From: a bacterium BMS3Abin02
GTDB taxonomy: Bacteria > Actinomycetota > Acidimicrobiia > Spongiisociales > UBA4744
Length of the DNA stretch: 54,032 nt
Reading direction: 5' to 3'
Assembly (NCBI GenBank): GCA_002897675.1
Contig: BDSU01000028.1
Location: 1-54,032, forward strand
Shown here piece after piece: positions 26,081 to 34,088 of this stretch (the stretch's first letter is position 1; each line of letters starts with the position of its first letter). Below the pieces are notes generated by a model that saw nothing but the letters and a program-made list of their open reading frames with translations, was not told where the DNA came from and did no database searches. The translations under genes were made by a program, and so were the position numbers.

Positions 26081-27148
26081 TCATGGGACGAGGATCGTTC
26101 GGCGGGGGTCGCCTCTACCGTGCGCCTCCGCGATGACCGTTGCGATGTCGCTCATCGGAACCTTGCGGATAAAGGGAAGCAGCTTCACGCTACCCGACGT
26201 GACCAGATCGACTGCCTCGGGATACCGTTCCGGTGGGCATCCCCAACTCCCGAAGGCGGTGGCGTCGAATGCCATCAGGTTCGACAGCCTGATGGTCACC
26301 TTTTCCCGGGTGAACCCGACCACCGCCAGCGTGGCTGCCGGACCGAGCAGACCGTATGCGGTCTCCTGTCCGGCAGGAGTGCCGGAACACTCGAAGATCT
26401 TCCAACCGGTGTGCGGCGCTCCCGACGACTCTGCGTGCTCTCGGACCCGATCCCGGACGTCTCGCGCCGAAAGTCCCCGTGCGTTGACGGTTCCGGCCAC
26501 ACCGTGATCGAGGAGGGGGGCGAGGCGAGCGTCGTCGATGTCCACCGCGACAACGGTTGCTCCACTCGCCGCGGCGATCTGGCAGGCGTAGGTCCCGACC
26601 CCACCGGCGCCGACCACCACGACGAAGTCTCCCTCCGAGACCTCCGCCCTCCGGACCGCTTGGAGCGGTGTGGTCACGGCGTCGGCGATGACCGAGAGGT
26701 CGGCAACGTCGTATCCCGCCGGCAGTTCCCCGATCGCGGTCAGACCGTTGGCCGGGACCGTCACGTGGGTTGCGAAGCCGCCGTCGAGGTCGTTGCCGGG
26801 CATCTTCTGATTGCGACACACGTTGCCGCGGCCCGAGGAGCACAGTTCACAGGTCCCACACGGGATGACGGCCGGCACCAGGACATCCTTGCCGATCCAC
26901 TCCTCGGCTCCCGTTCCCGCCTCCAAGACCCGGCCGCTGATCTCGTGTCCGAGCACGAGAGGGAGGTCGGCGCGGGTCTTGACGTGTCCTTCGAGAAAGC
27001 CGAGATCCGTGTGGCAGAATCCACACCCTGCGATCTCGATCAGTACTTCGCCGGCCTCCGGTGCCCTGGCGGCGCCCTCGAACCGTTGGAGCGGCCGACC
27101 GAACTCGACCAGGCGCCATGAGTACCGATCGCTGTGGGGTTCGCTCAT
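26081..27148 (-). CDS. had: 6-hydroxycyclohex-1-ene-1-carbonyl-CoA dehydrogenase
   Basis: 355 aa zinc-dependent medium-chain dehydrogenase. Catalytic zinc site GCGFCHTDLGFLEG and GHEISG; structural zinc Cys CGTCELCSSGRGNVC; NAD motif VVVGAGGVGTYACQ with an acidic residue after beta-2 (VDID), fitting NAD use. With dch and oah beside it, it fits Had of the Thauera-type pathway, oxidising the alcohol made by Dch to the 6-oxo compound. The start (MSEPHSD) has GAGGAAC upstream; a further in-frame Met lies five codons earlier. Confidence 0.88.
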   Translation of the reverse strand: MSEPHSDRYSWRLVEFGRPLQRFEGAARAPEAGEVLIEIAGCGFCHTDLGFLEGHVKTRADLPLVLGHEISGRVLEAGTGAEEWIGKDVLVPAVIPCGTCELCSSGRGNVCRNQKMPGNDLDGGFATHVTVPANGLTAIGELPAGYDVADLSVIADAVTTPLQAVRRAEVSEGDFVVVVGAGGVGTYACQIAAASGATVVAVDIDDARLAPLLDHGVAGTVNARGLSARDVRDRVREHAESSGAPHTGWKIFECSGTPAGQETAYGLLGPAATLAVVGFTREKVTIRLSNLMAFDATAFGSWGCPPERYPEAVDLVTSGSVKLLPFIRKVPMSDIATVIAEAHGRGDPRRTILVP

Positions 27149-27185
27149 CGTTCCTCGCTCCACTGCCGTTGCAGATCACATTCTG

Positions 27186-28358
27186 TCATGATGGTCGGTC
27201 TCCGAAGATGCTGCTCCGACGGATGAAAGCGGTTCCTTCCGCGAGTCGGCGGGCCGTGCGATCGTAGAGGGCCTGGTCGACCCTCCAGGTCTCTCCGTCA
27301 TGGCCGACGCGAACGCGGATCGGCATCACGCCGCTCGTGTGACCGATGCGGATCTCACCGTCCCGTGCCTGATTCGTGACCTCGTGTACGGTCGTCCCCG
27401 GGATGCAGGCCGCGACTCCGGTGCATGCCCCAACGGTGCCCGGATAGGCCTTGTGGAGGACGGGTGGGCGGCCGCCGACCACCCGGGCGACCAGGTCGAC
27501 GTCTTCGGGAGCCACCCGATCCCCCGTGGCAAAGCTCGTGTAGGCGGCGGGCGGGGAGACGATCGAGGGCACCGGCGTCAAGCCATCGGTTGCCATGCCC
27601 AGGAGCTTGGCCGCCGCCTCCTTCACCGCGCCGACGGCGGCAACGTGCTCGTCGCGGAACTGCCCGGGGCCCTCGGTCCCGGCCAGGCCCACCGCCCCGG
27701 CCGCGAAGAATACCGTGAGGTTGCCCAGGTCGACGATGGTGGCCTCGACCGGACCGATCGCGGTGTCGAGCACGTCGATCACGTTGCCGGTCGGTAGCAG
27801 CGCCCCGGTGATACCTCCCGCCGTCCGGCTGAAGTCGAGGCCGATCGGAGCGCCCGTTCCGGGGACACCGTGGATTGCGCAGGCGCCGTCGACGGCGGCG
27901 GTTCCGTTGACGGTCGGCACCTCCGCAAGGAGGATGCGCCCGGTGTTCGTGTTGTGGATTCGAACGGTGGTGACGGGCTCTTGGATCTCGACGAGCGCCT
28001 CGTCGATCGCGTAGGCGCCGACCGCGGCGGAGATGTTGCCGCAGTTGATGTCGTAGTCGACCACCGGCTCCGTGATGCTCACCTGCGCGAACGTGTAGTC
28101 GAGGTCGGCGTCCGGTCGGGACGGCGGATCGATGATGGCCAGCTTGCTCGTGAGCAGGTCGGCTCCTCCGAGACCGTCCACCTGGCGCGGGTCCGGGCTC
28201 CCGAAGAGCGACAGGATCATCGCGTCGCGCACCGTGCGATCGCGCGGGAGGGTGCTCCCGCGAAGGAACACCGCCTTGCTCGTTCCGCCCCGCATGAGGA
28301 CGAACGCAATCGGCGTCTGCTCCTCGGAGGTCAGCGAACCAGGATCTGGACTGTGCAC
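27186..28358 (-). CDS. PrpF-family isomerase (methylaconitate / methylitaconate / oxalomesaconate type)
   Basis: 390 aa. Family motifs are FVLMRGGTSKAVF at the N-terminus, YDINCGN (catalytic Cys) and a later HTSGVMPIRV. PrpF-type enzymes shift double bases, i.e. move a carbon-carbon double bond in unsaturated tricarboxylic or dicarboxylic acids. None is part of the classical benzoyl-CoA route. The start GTG has AAGGAGC upstream and overlaps the thiolase by 28 bases. A possible partner is the aconitase-type pair at 39981-41745; the substrate is unknown. Confidence 0.8.
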   Translation of the reverse strand: MHSPDPGSLTSEEQTPIAFVLMRGGTSKAVFLRGSTLPRDRTVRDAMILSLFGSPDPRQVDGLGGADLLTSKLAIIDPPSRPDADLDYTFAQVSITEPVVDYDINCGNISAAVGAYAIDEALVEIQEPVTTVRIHNTNTGRILLAEVPTVNGTAAVDGACAIHGVPGTGAPIGLDFSRTAGGITGALLPTGNVIDVLDTAIGPVEATIVDLGNLTVFFAAGAVGLAGTEGPGQFRDEHVAAVGAVKEAAAKLLGMATDGLTPVPSIVSPPAAYTSFATGDRVAPEDVDLVARVVGGRPPVLHKAYPGTVGACTGVAACIPGTTVHEVTNQARDGEIRIGHTSGVMPIRVRVGHDGETWRVDQALYDRTARRLAEGTAFIRRSSIFGDRPS

Positions 28359-29473
28359 GCAGCTCCTTCGATGCCGACGGCCTTACCTCCCCGGCAGTGG
28401 GCGAGGCCCACCCGGGCGCCTTCTATCTGACGATCGCCGGCCTCGCCGCGCAGTTGCTTGACCAGCTCGACGACCTGAGCCACACCGGTGCCGCCGAGGG
28501 GGTGACCCTTGCCCAGCAAACCTCCGCTGGGGTTGACGGGCAGCCTGCCGCCGATGTTGGCGTCGCCGTGCTCGACGGCCGTCGGGTACTCACCCTGTTC
28601 GAACAGCCCGAGGCCTTCCACCCGCAGCACCTCGGCGATGCTGAAGCAGTCGTGGACTTCCGCGAAGTCGATGTCCTCGGGACCGACACCCGCCTTCTCG
28701 TAGGCGTCGTGTGCGGTTGCCCAGGTGAGTGGCTCGAAGGTCATCGATGTCGGCTCGACGTCGACCGTGCCCGATCGCAGTGCGGACGCGGCGAGACGGA
28801 CGGCCCGGCCGTTGGCGTACTTCTTGGCCGCCTGTTCGCTCATCACGATCACCGCTGCCGCCCCGTCGCTGACCGGCGAGCAGTCGTACAGGTTGAGGGG
28901 GTCGGCGATCGGACGCGATGCCAGCACGTCCTCGACCGTGATCTCCTTGTGGAACTGGGCCAGAGGGTTGTGCGCCGCATTCATCTTGTTCTTGACGGGA
29001 ATCAGCGCGAGCTGTTCCCGGGTCAGCCCGAACTCTTCCATGTAGCGGCGTGCCCTCATCGCGTAGATGCCGGGCATGGTGGCCCCCACGGCGGCCTCCG
29101 GATCGCTCGGATCGGGGGTCAGCGCCCCCCGAAACCTGGTCGTGAGGTGCTCGGTGCCGATGGCCGCGACAACGTCGTTCTCGCCTGCCCGAATGGCGAG
29201 CGAGGCCTCCCGAATGGCGGTGGCTCCGCTGCTGCAGGCATTCTCGACGTTGGAGAGGGGCAGTCCGGCCAGACCGACCTGGGCGAGGATCCGCTGGCCG
29301 GTGACCATTCCCTGAAACACGTGGCCGCAGTACGCGGCCTCGATGACGCGCGGGTCGATCCCCGCGTCGGCGACGGCGCCTCGCAGCGCCTCCGAGCCGA
29401 GGTCGGCGGCATCGCGGTCGGGGTGTTTCCCGAACTGGGTCATGCCGATTCCGAGAATATAGACGTCAGTCAC
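28331..29473 (-). CDS. Thiolase-like acyltransferase (SCP-x/BbsB type)
   Basis: 380 aa thiolase fold with VENACSSGATAIREA (nucleophile Cys), VHDCFSIAEVLR, and NPSGGLLGKGHPLGGTG. It belongs to the SCP-x-like branch that often works with a DUF35 partner, here encoded just upstream. The best-known such pair is BbsA-BbsB, benzoylsuccinyl-CoA thiolase. In this operon a 3-oxopimeloyl-CoA thiolase giving glutaryl-CoA and acetyl-CoA is plausible, by inference. GTG start with GGAGGC upstream; it overlaps DUF35 by eight bases. Confidence 0.8.
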   Translation of the reverse strand: MTDVYILGIGMTQFGKHPDRDAADLGSEALRGAVADAGIDPRVIEAAYCGHVFQGMVTGQRILAQVGLAGLPLSNVENACSSGATAIREASLAIRAGENDVVAAIGTEHLTTRFRGALTPDPSDPEAAVGATMPGIYAMRARRYMEEFGLTREQLALIPVKNKMNAAHNPLAQFHKEITVEDVLASRPIADPLNLYDCSPVSDGAAAVIVMSEQAAKKYANGRAVRLAASALRSGTVDVEPTSMTFEPLTWATAHDAYEKAGVGPEDIDFAEVHDCFSIAEVLRVEGLGLFEQGEYPTAVEHGDANIGGRLPVNPSGGLLGKGHPLGGTGVAQVVELVKQLRGEAGDRQIEGARVGLAHCRGGKAVGIEGAACTVQILVR

Positions 29474-29888
29474 TGTCTGCCTCCGCTGGTCGGAATCGGT
29501 AGCCGGTCAAGGCGTTGCCCTCCGCGTCTTCTCCGAAGGGCTCGAGCGACAGGACCATCGGCATGCCGAGTGTGAGCTCGTCTGCCTCACATCCGCTGAT
29601 CTGGCCCATGATGCGGACGCCTTCGGGGAAGTCCACGTAGCCGAGGATGTAGGGGACTTCGAAGGCGGGGGTCGATTGCCTCACCACCGTGTACGTGTAC
29701 AGGGTTCCCTCCGTGGAGAACCTGACCGTTTCCAGTTCGTCGTTCAGGCAACCGGAGCAGGCCTCTCGAACAGGGAAGAAGTGGGCACCGCACGAGGGGC
29801 ATCGGCTGCCCAGCAGGTTCCCGGTTCCGTCGGGACGCACTTCCAGTTCGCCCGGACGGAACGACACTTGGGCTGCACATCCGGTCAA
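29466..29888 (-). CDS. DUF35 Zn-ribbon/OB-fold protein, thiolase partner
   Basis: 140 aa. A rubredoxin-like zinc ribbon CPSCGAHFFPVREACSGC near residues 30-50 is followed by an OB-fold (LYTYTVVRQSTPAFEVPYILGYVDFPEG), as in ACP/CoA-binding partners of SCP-x thiolases. It is the first gene of the minus-strand ring-cleavage operon. The TTG at 29888 was preferred because AAGGAGG lies five bases before it; an in-frame GTG at 29903 would overlap that ribosome site. Confidence 0.78.
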   Translation of the reverse strand: MTGCAAQVSFRPGELEVRPDGTGNLLGSRCPSCGAHFFPVREACSGCLNDELETVRFSTEGTLYTYTVVRQSTPAFEVPYILGYVDFPEGVRIMGQISGCEADELTLGMPMVLSLEPFGEDAEGNALTGYRFRPAEADSD

Positions 29889-30173
29889 AAGATCCTCCTT
29901 CACCGGTCGGATAGAGAGTATCGTACACCCTAACCGTCCAACCGTTCGGTCGACTAGATGGAGTGTCCACCGTACTTTATGCCTCCGTCAATGAGGCACT
30001 GGCTCTGTTTGCCTGATGTATTTGGCTCACATATCTCTTTGGCGAAGGGGGGAGTGATGCATTTGCATCAGGAGAATGACACAGTAGCCGGATTGCCACC
30101 CGGAGGACTCTCTGGGATTCTTGGTGTTGACCAACCGACCGGCCGGACGGTTGGATCGGCCCAAGGAGGCACC
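29889..30173. promoter_or_regulatory. Divergent control region with three palindromic sites
   Basis: This 285-bp gap drives the DUF35 operon leftward and the LeuA-like/oxidoreductase operon rightward. Sites: ACCGTTCGGT (29941-29950); TGATGCATTTGCATCA (30055-30070, perfect 7-bp arms); and a 24-bp near-perfect palindrome at 30131-30154 with arms CCAACCG and CGGTTGG around a CCGGCCGG core. The last lies 20 bases before the GTG of the LeuA-like gene, next to its AAGGAGG. A TACGAT on the minus strand (29925-29920) is a possible -10 for DUF35. Confidence 0.6.
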
Positions 30174-31427
30174 GTGGCACTGGGAGAGACGACTGGCACC
30201 ATGGAAGAAGAGTATCTCTACGACTGGAACGTGATCGGAGAGGGTGAGATCGCCCGACCCGCCGCCGTGGAGGTGAACGACGAGACCTTGCGTGACGGCC
30301 TGCAGAGCCCCTCGGTGCGTCAACCCGATCTGAGCGAGAAGGTCGAGATTCTCCACCGGATGGAGGCGCTCGGCATCCACGCGGCCGACATCGGGTATCC
30401 GGGCGCCGGCCCGGGAATGCTCGATCATGTCGTCGCCCTCGCGAAGGAGATTGCCGCAGAGGACCTCGAGATCAAGCCGAATTGCGCCGGCCGCACGCAT
30501 GTCTCCGACATCCTGCCCATCAGTGAGGCGCAGCAACGCTCCGGCGTCGCGATCGAGGCCGCGGTGTTTCTCGGATCCAGTCCCATACGCCAGTTCGTGG
30601 AGGGCTGGGACGCGGACTTCCTGGTCCGTACGACGGAGAAGGCGGTCACGTTCGCCCGCAACGAGGGTCTCGAGGTCATGTACGTGACCGAGGACACCAC
30701 CCGGGCCCGGGCCGACGTCCTCCGGAGGGTGTACACCGCCGCCATCGAGGCCGGGGCGCGCCGCATCTGCCTCGCAGACACCGTGGGTCACGCCACGCCC
30801 TGGGGGGTCCGGGTGCTCGTGAGCTTCGTCCGCCAGATCGTGGCCGACAGCGGCGAAGAGGTGAAGATCGACTGGCACGGTCATCGCGATCGAAACCTCA
30901 GTGTGTTCAACTCGCTGGTCGCCCTCTCGGCGGGTGCGGATCGGGTCCACGCGTGCGGCCTCGGCCTCGGCGAGCGGGTGGGGAACACGCCGATGGAGGC
31001 GCTTCTGGTGAACCTCAAGCTTCTCGGCTGGCTCGATGCCGACTTGCACGGACTGCCGGCCTATTGCGATGCGATCTCGGAGGCGACCGACACACCGGTG
31101 CCGAACAACTGCCCCGCCGTCGGCAAGGATGCCTTCGAGACGAGCACGGGAGTGCATGCCGCGGCCGTGCTCAAGGCGTTGCGCACCGGTGACACATGGT
31201 TCGCCAACCGCATCTACAGCGGGGTCCCTGCAGACGAGCTGGGCCGTGAGCAGGTGATCACCGTTGGACCGATGAGTGGGAAGGCCAACGCGGTGGCCTG
31301 GCTGACCAAGCGTGGCCACCCGTGCGACGAGGCGACGGTCGACAAGGTCCTGTCCGCGGCCAAGTCGTCCGACCACGTTCTTCGCGAGGACGAGATCCTC
31401 CGGCTCCTGAGCACGGAGCACACATAG
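30174..31427 (+). CDS. LeuA/homocitrate-synthase-like Claisen condensing enzyme
   Basis: 417 aa. DRE-TIM metallolyase: NDETLRDGLQSPSV (metal-binding Asp, the usual DGxQ), DWHGHRDRNLSVFNSLVALSAG (metal His pair) and GLGERVGNTPMEALLVNL. There is a shortened C-terminal region and no LeuA regulatory domain, so feedback by leucine is not expected. Members join acetyl-CoA to a 2-oxoacid (isopropylmalate, citramalate, homocitrate or Re-citrate synthase). The substrate cannot be chosen from sequence. GTG 30174 has a perfect AAGGAGG; earlier in-frame Met codons run through the operators. Confidence 0.82.
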   Translation: MALGETTGTMEEEYLYDWNVIGEGEIARPAAVEVNDETLRDGLQSPSVRQPDLSEKVEILHRMEALGIHAADIGYPGAGPGMLDHVVALAKEIAAEDLEIKPNCAGRTHVSDILPISEAQQRSGVAIEAAVFLGSSPIRQFVEGWDADFLVRTTEKAVTFARNEGLEVMYVTEDTTRARADVLRRVYTAAIEAGARRICLADTVGHATPWGVRVLVSFVRQIVADSGEEVKIDWHGHRDRNLSVFNSLVALSAGADRVHACGLGLGERVGNTPMEALLVNLKLLGWLDADLHGLPAYCDAISEATDTPVPNNCPAVGKDAFETSTGVHAAAVLKALRTGDTWFANRIYSGVPADELGREQVITVGPMSGKANAVAWLTKRGHPCDEATVDKVLSAAKSSDHVLREDEILRLLSTEHT

Positions 31428-33235
31428 TGACTACCGACACCGTGCCGGGCTCGGCCGTCGAATCCAGGGTGCTGCTGTCCGGCAACGAGGCCGTCGGCCA
31501 GGGAGCAGTCGAGGCAGGGGTCCTGCTTGCGGTCGGCTATCCGGGAACACCGAGCACCGAGATCCTGGAGTCCATCGCACATCGCGACGACATCGACGTC
31601 CGCTGGTCGCCGAATGAGAAGGTGGCGCTCGATGTGGCCCTCGGGGCGTCACTCGGTGGCGTCAGGGTGCTGGCGACGATGAAGCATGTCGGCCTCAATG
31701 TCGCCGCCGACACGTTCATGACCGCGGCATACACCGGTGTCGGTGCCGGTCTCGTGATCGTGAGTGCCGACGATCCCGGCATGCACAGCTCTCAGAACGA
31801 GCAGGACAACAGGGCGTACGCTCGGATGGCGGGCGTCCCGCTCCTCGAGCCGAGTGACAGCGCCGAGGCCAAGGAGTACACCGCGATCGCCTTCGAGATC
31901 TCGGAGGAGTTCGACACGCCGGTTCTGCTGCGCACGACGACTCGTGTGTCGCACAACAGGGGAGTGGTCGAGGTTGGAGAGCGCGTCGAGAGGCCGTCGA
32001 CGGGGTTCACTCGCGATCCCGGCAAGTACGTCATGCTTCCCGGGAACGCCCGCGGCCGGCGTCGCGTGCTCCTCGAGCGCCTCGAGCGCCTCACCGCGTA
32101 CGTCGAGGCGAGTCCGTTGACCGTCGAATTCGGGGATGGCGCCGACTTCGGAGTCGTGACCTCGGGCATCGCCCACCACTACGTGCGCGAAGTCCTCCCC
32201 GATGCCCGGATCCTCAAACTGGGCATGAGCTATCCCCTTCCCATGGGGCGGATCCGAGCATTCTCCGAGTCGGTCGACCGGCTCTTCGTGGTCGAGGAAC
32301 TCGACCCGCACGTCGAAGACGCCATCCGGGCCGCCGGTATCGCGGTCGAGGGCAAGGCCTTCTTCCCCCAGATCGGAGAGCTGAGCCCCGACGTGGTCCG
32401 CCGCGGTTTCGCCGCCGCCGGGATCCTTCCCGCGACGGCCGACGTCGTCCCGGCCCCTCCGACGGTCGTCCGGCCGCCACTGATGTGCCCCGGATGTCCT
32501 CACACGGCACCGTTCCTCGCCCTGAAACGGATCGGGGCGGTCGTCGCAGGCGACATCGGCTGTTACACGCTTGCCGCGTTGGAGCCGCTGGCGGCAATGG
32601 ACACATGTGTGGCGATGGGGAGCAGCATCGGCATGGCGGTGGGGTTGGCCGCATCCGGAGGAGCCGGTGGGCCGGTGGTCGCCGCCATCGGCGACGGCAC
32701 GTTCTTGCACAGCGGGATCCCGGGGCTCGCCGAGGCCGTATACAACCAGGCCAACATCACCGTGCTCATCCTCGACAACGGGACCGTCGCCATGACCGGC
32801 GGCCAGGAGCATCCCGGTACCGGGGTGACGCTGCAGGGCTCGGACACGACTCCGGTGGACCTGATCGGGTTGTGTACGGCGCTGGGTGTCCGGGACGTGA
32901 GAGTCGTCGACCCGTACGACGTGGCGGCCACCTACAACGCACTCGAAGGTGCCATCGCCCATGTCGGACCTTCTGTGGTGATCACCAACCGTCCCTGTGT
33001 CGTAGCGCCCGTGAAGATCAAGGACAGGCCGTACCAGGTCGTTTCCGAAGCCTGCACCGCTTGCCAGGCCTGCATGACCCTCGGGTGCCCGTCGATCGTC
33101 TGGTCCGACGAGACGTACGAAGGAAGGCGCAAGGTCGTCGTCGACCTGGACACCTGCACGGGCTGCACGTTGTGTGCCCAGCTCTGCCCGCCCCACGCCC
33201 TCGTGCCGGTTCCCGTGGGGGCCCCCGATGCCTGA
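31427..33235 (+). CDS. iorA: Indolepyruvate-type 2-oxoacid:ferredoxin oxidoreductase, alpha subunit
   Basis: 602 aa, IorA length. An N-terminal pyrimidine-type domain (GNEAVGQGAVEAG, VGYPGTPSTEI) leads to a ThDP-binding domain with MCPGCPHTAPF and IGDGTFLHSGIPGLAEAVYN. The C-terminus carries two ferredoxin-type sites, CTACQACMTLGC and CTGCTLCAQLC. It oxidises an arylpyruvate or related 2-oxoacid to acyl-CoA and reduces ferredoxin. In this setting reduced ferredoxin would feed benzoyl-CoA reductase. The GTG overlaps the preceding stop by one base. Confidence 0.9.
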   Translation: MTTDTVPGSAVESRVLLSGNEAVGQGAVEAGVLLAVGYPGTPSTEILESIAHRDDIDVRWSPNEKVALDVALGASLGGVRVLATMKHVGLNVAADTFMTAAYTGVGAGLVIVSADDPGMHSSQNEQDNRAYARMAGVPLLEPSDSAEAKEYTAIAFEISEEFDTPVLLRTTTRVSHNRGVVEVGERVERPSTGFTRDPGKYVMLPGNARGRRRVLLERLERLTAYVEASPLTVEFGDGADFGVVTSGIAHHYVREVLPDARILKLGMSYPLPMGRIRAFSESVDRLFVVEELDPHVEDAIRAAGIAVEGKAFFPQIGELSPDVVRRGFAAAGILPATADVVPAPPTVVRPPLMCPGCPHTAPFLALKRIGAVVAGDIGCYTLAALEPLAAMDTCVAMGSSIGMAVGLAASGGAGGPVVAAIGDGTFLHSGIPGLAEAVYNQANITVLILDNGTVAMTGGQEHPGTGVTLQGSDTTPVDLIGLCTALGVRDVRVVDPYDVAATYNALEGAIAHVGPSVVITNRPCVVAPVKIKDRPYQVVSEACTACQACMTLGCPSIVWSDETYEGRRKVVVDLDTCTGCTLCAQLCPPHALVPVPVGAPDA

Positions 33236-34088
33236 GGGCTCGCACGGCCTGCTGCTGGCCGGAGTCGGTGGCCAGGGAGTGGTACTGGCCAGCATGATCG
33301 TCGCCGACGTTCTGCTTCGCGCCGGCTACGACGTCAAGCAGAGCGAGGTGCACGGGATGGCTCAACGGGGAGGCTCGGTGTCCAGCCACGTTCGCTGGGG
33401 GCCCAGAGTCGACAGTCCCATCGTCTCCCGGGGGAGCGCCGAGGTGCTGGTCGCGTTCGAGTGGGCCGAGGCGATTCGCTGGGTCGATTTCGTCCGAGAC
33501 GGAGGAGCGGTCGTCGCCGACATCCGCACGATCGTCCCCCCCGGTGCCTGCAGCGACAGACGGTCCTGGTCGGAACGGTATCCCGGCATCGATGCGGGGC
33601 TCTTCACCGGCCGTCACCTGAAAACCCGGCTGATCGATGCCGGTGCCGCGGCGACCGAGCTCGGCAACGTCCGAGCCGCGAACAGCGTCGTCCTCGGTTC
33701 GGTGGCGTCCTTCCTCGACATCGATCCTGTCCACTGGGAGGCGGCCATCGAACGGCTCGTGCCCCGGGGCACGGAGGAAGTGAACCTCGCTGCGTTCCGA
33801 GCGGGGCGTGAGATCGCGAGAGCCCCGGTGCCTCGCCGGGCACCGGACCCCGAGGGTTTCTCCGGACCGCACGAGATCGACATCCTCCACGACTGGTGCA
33901 AGGGCTGTGGTATCTGCTCCCGGGTCTGCCCCGGATACTGCCTGGCGGTGGACGTCGACGGGAAGCTGAACATCGTGGATGCGGAAGCGTGCACCGGCTG
34001 CAAGCTCTGTGAGCTGCTGTGCCCCGACTTCGCCATCAGGATCCATCCTCCCCTGACTCCGGCGGTGGTGGGGAGTCGCGATGAGTAG
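33228..34088 (+). CDS. iorB: IorB-type gamma subunit fused to a 2x[4Fe-4S] ferredoxin domain
   Basis: 286 aa. The first ~200 residues are a 2-oxoacid oxidoreductase gamma domain (LLLAGVGGQGVVLASMIVAD, HGMAQRGGSVSSHVRWG). The last ~60 residues add a bacterial ferredoxin with CKGCGICSRVCPGYC and CTGCKLCELLCPDF. Ordinary IorB lacks the ferredoxin part. It lies between iorA and korA, so the ferredoxin domain may serve as the missing delta subunit of the KorABC complex. Overlaps both neighbours by eight bases. Confidence 0.85.
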   Translation: MPEGSHGLLLAGVGGQGVVLASMIVADVLLRAGYDVKQSEVHGMAQRGGSVSSHVRWGPRVDSPIVSRGSAEVLVAFEWAEAIRWVDFVRDGGAVVADIRTIVPPGACSDRRSWSERYPGIDAGLFTGRHLKTRLIDAGAAATELGNVRAANSVVLGSVASFLDIDPVHWEAAIERLVPRGTEEVNLAAFRAGREIARAPVPRRAPDPEGFSGPHEIDILHDWCKGCGICSRVCPGYCLAVDVDGKLNIVDAEACTGCKLCELLCPDFAIRIHPPLTPAVVGSRDE

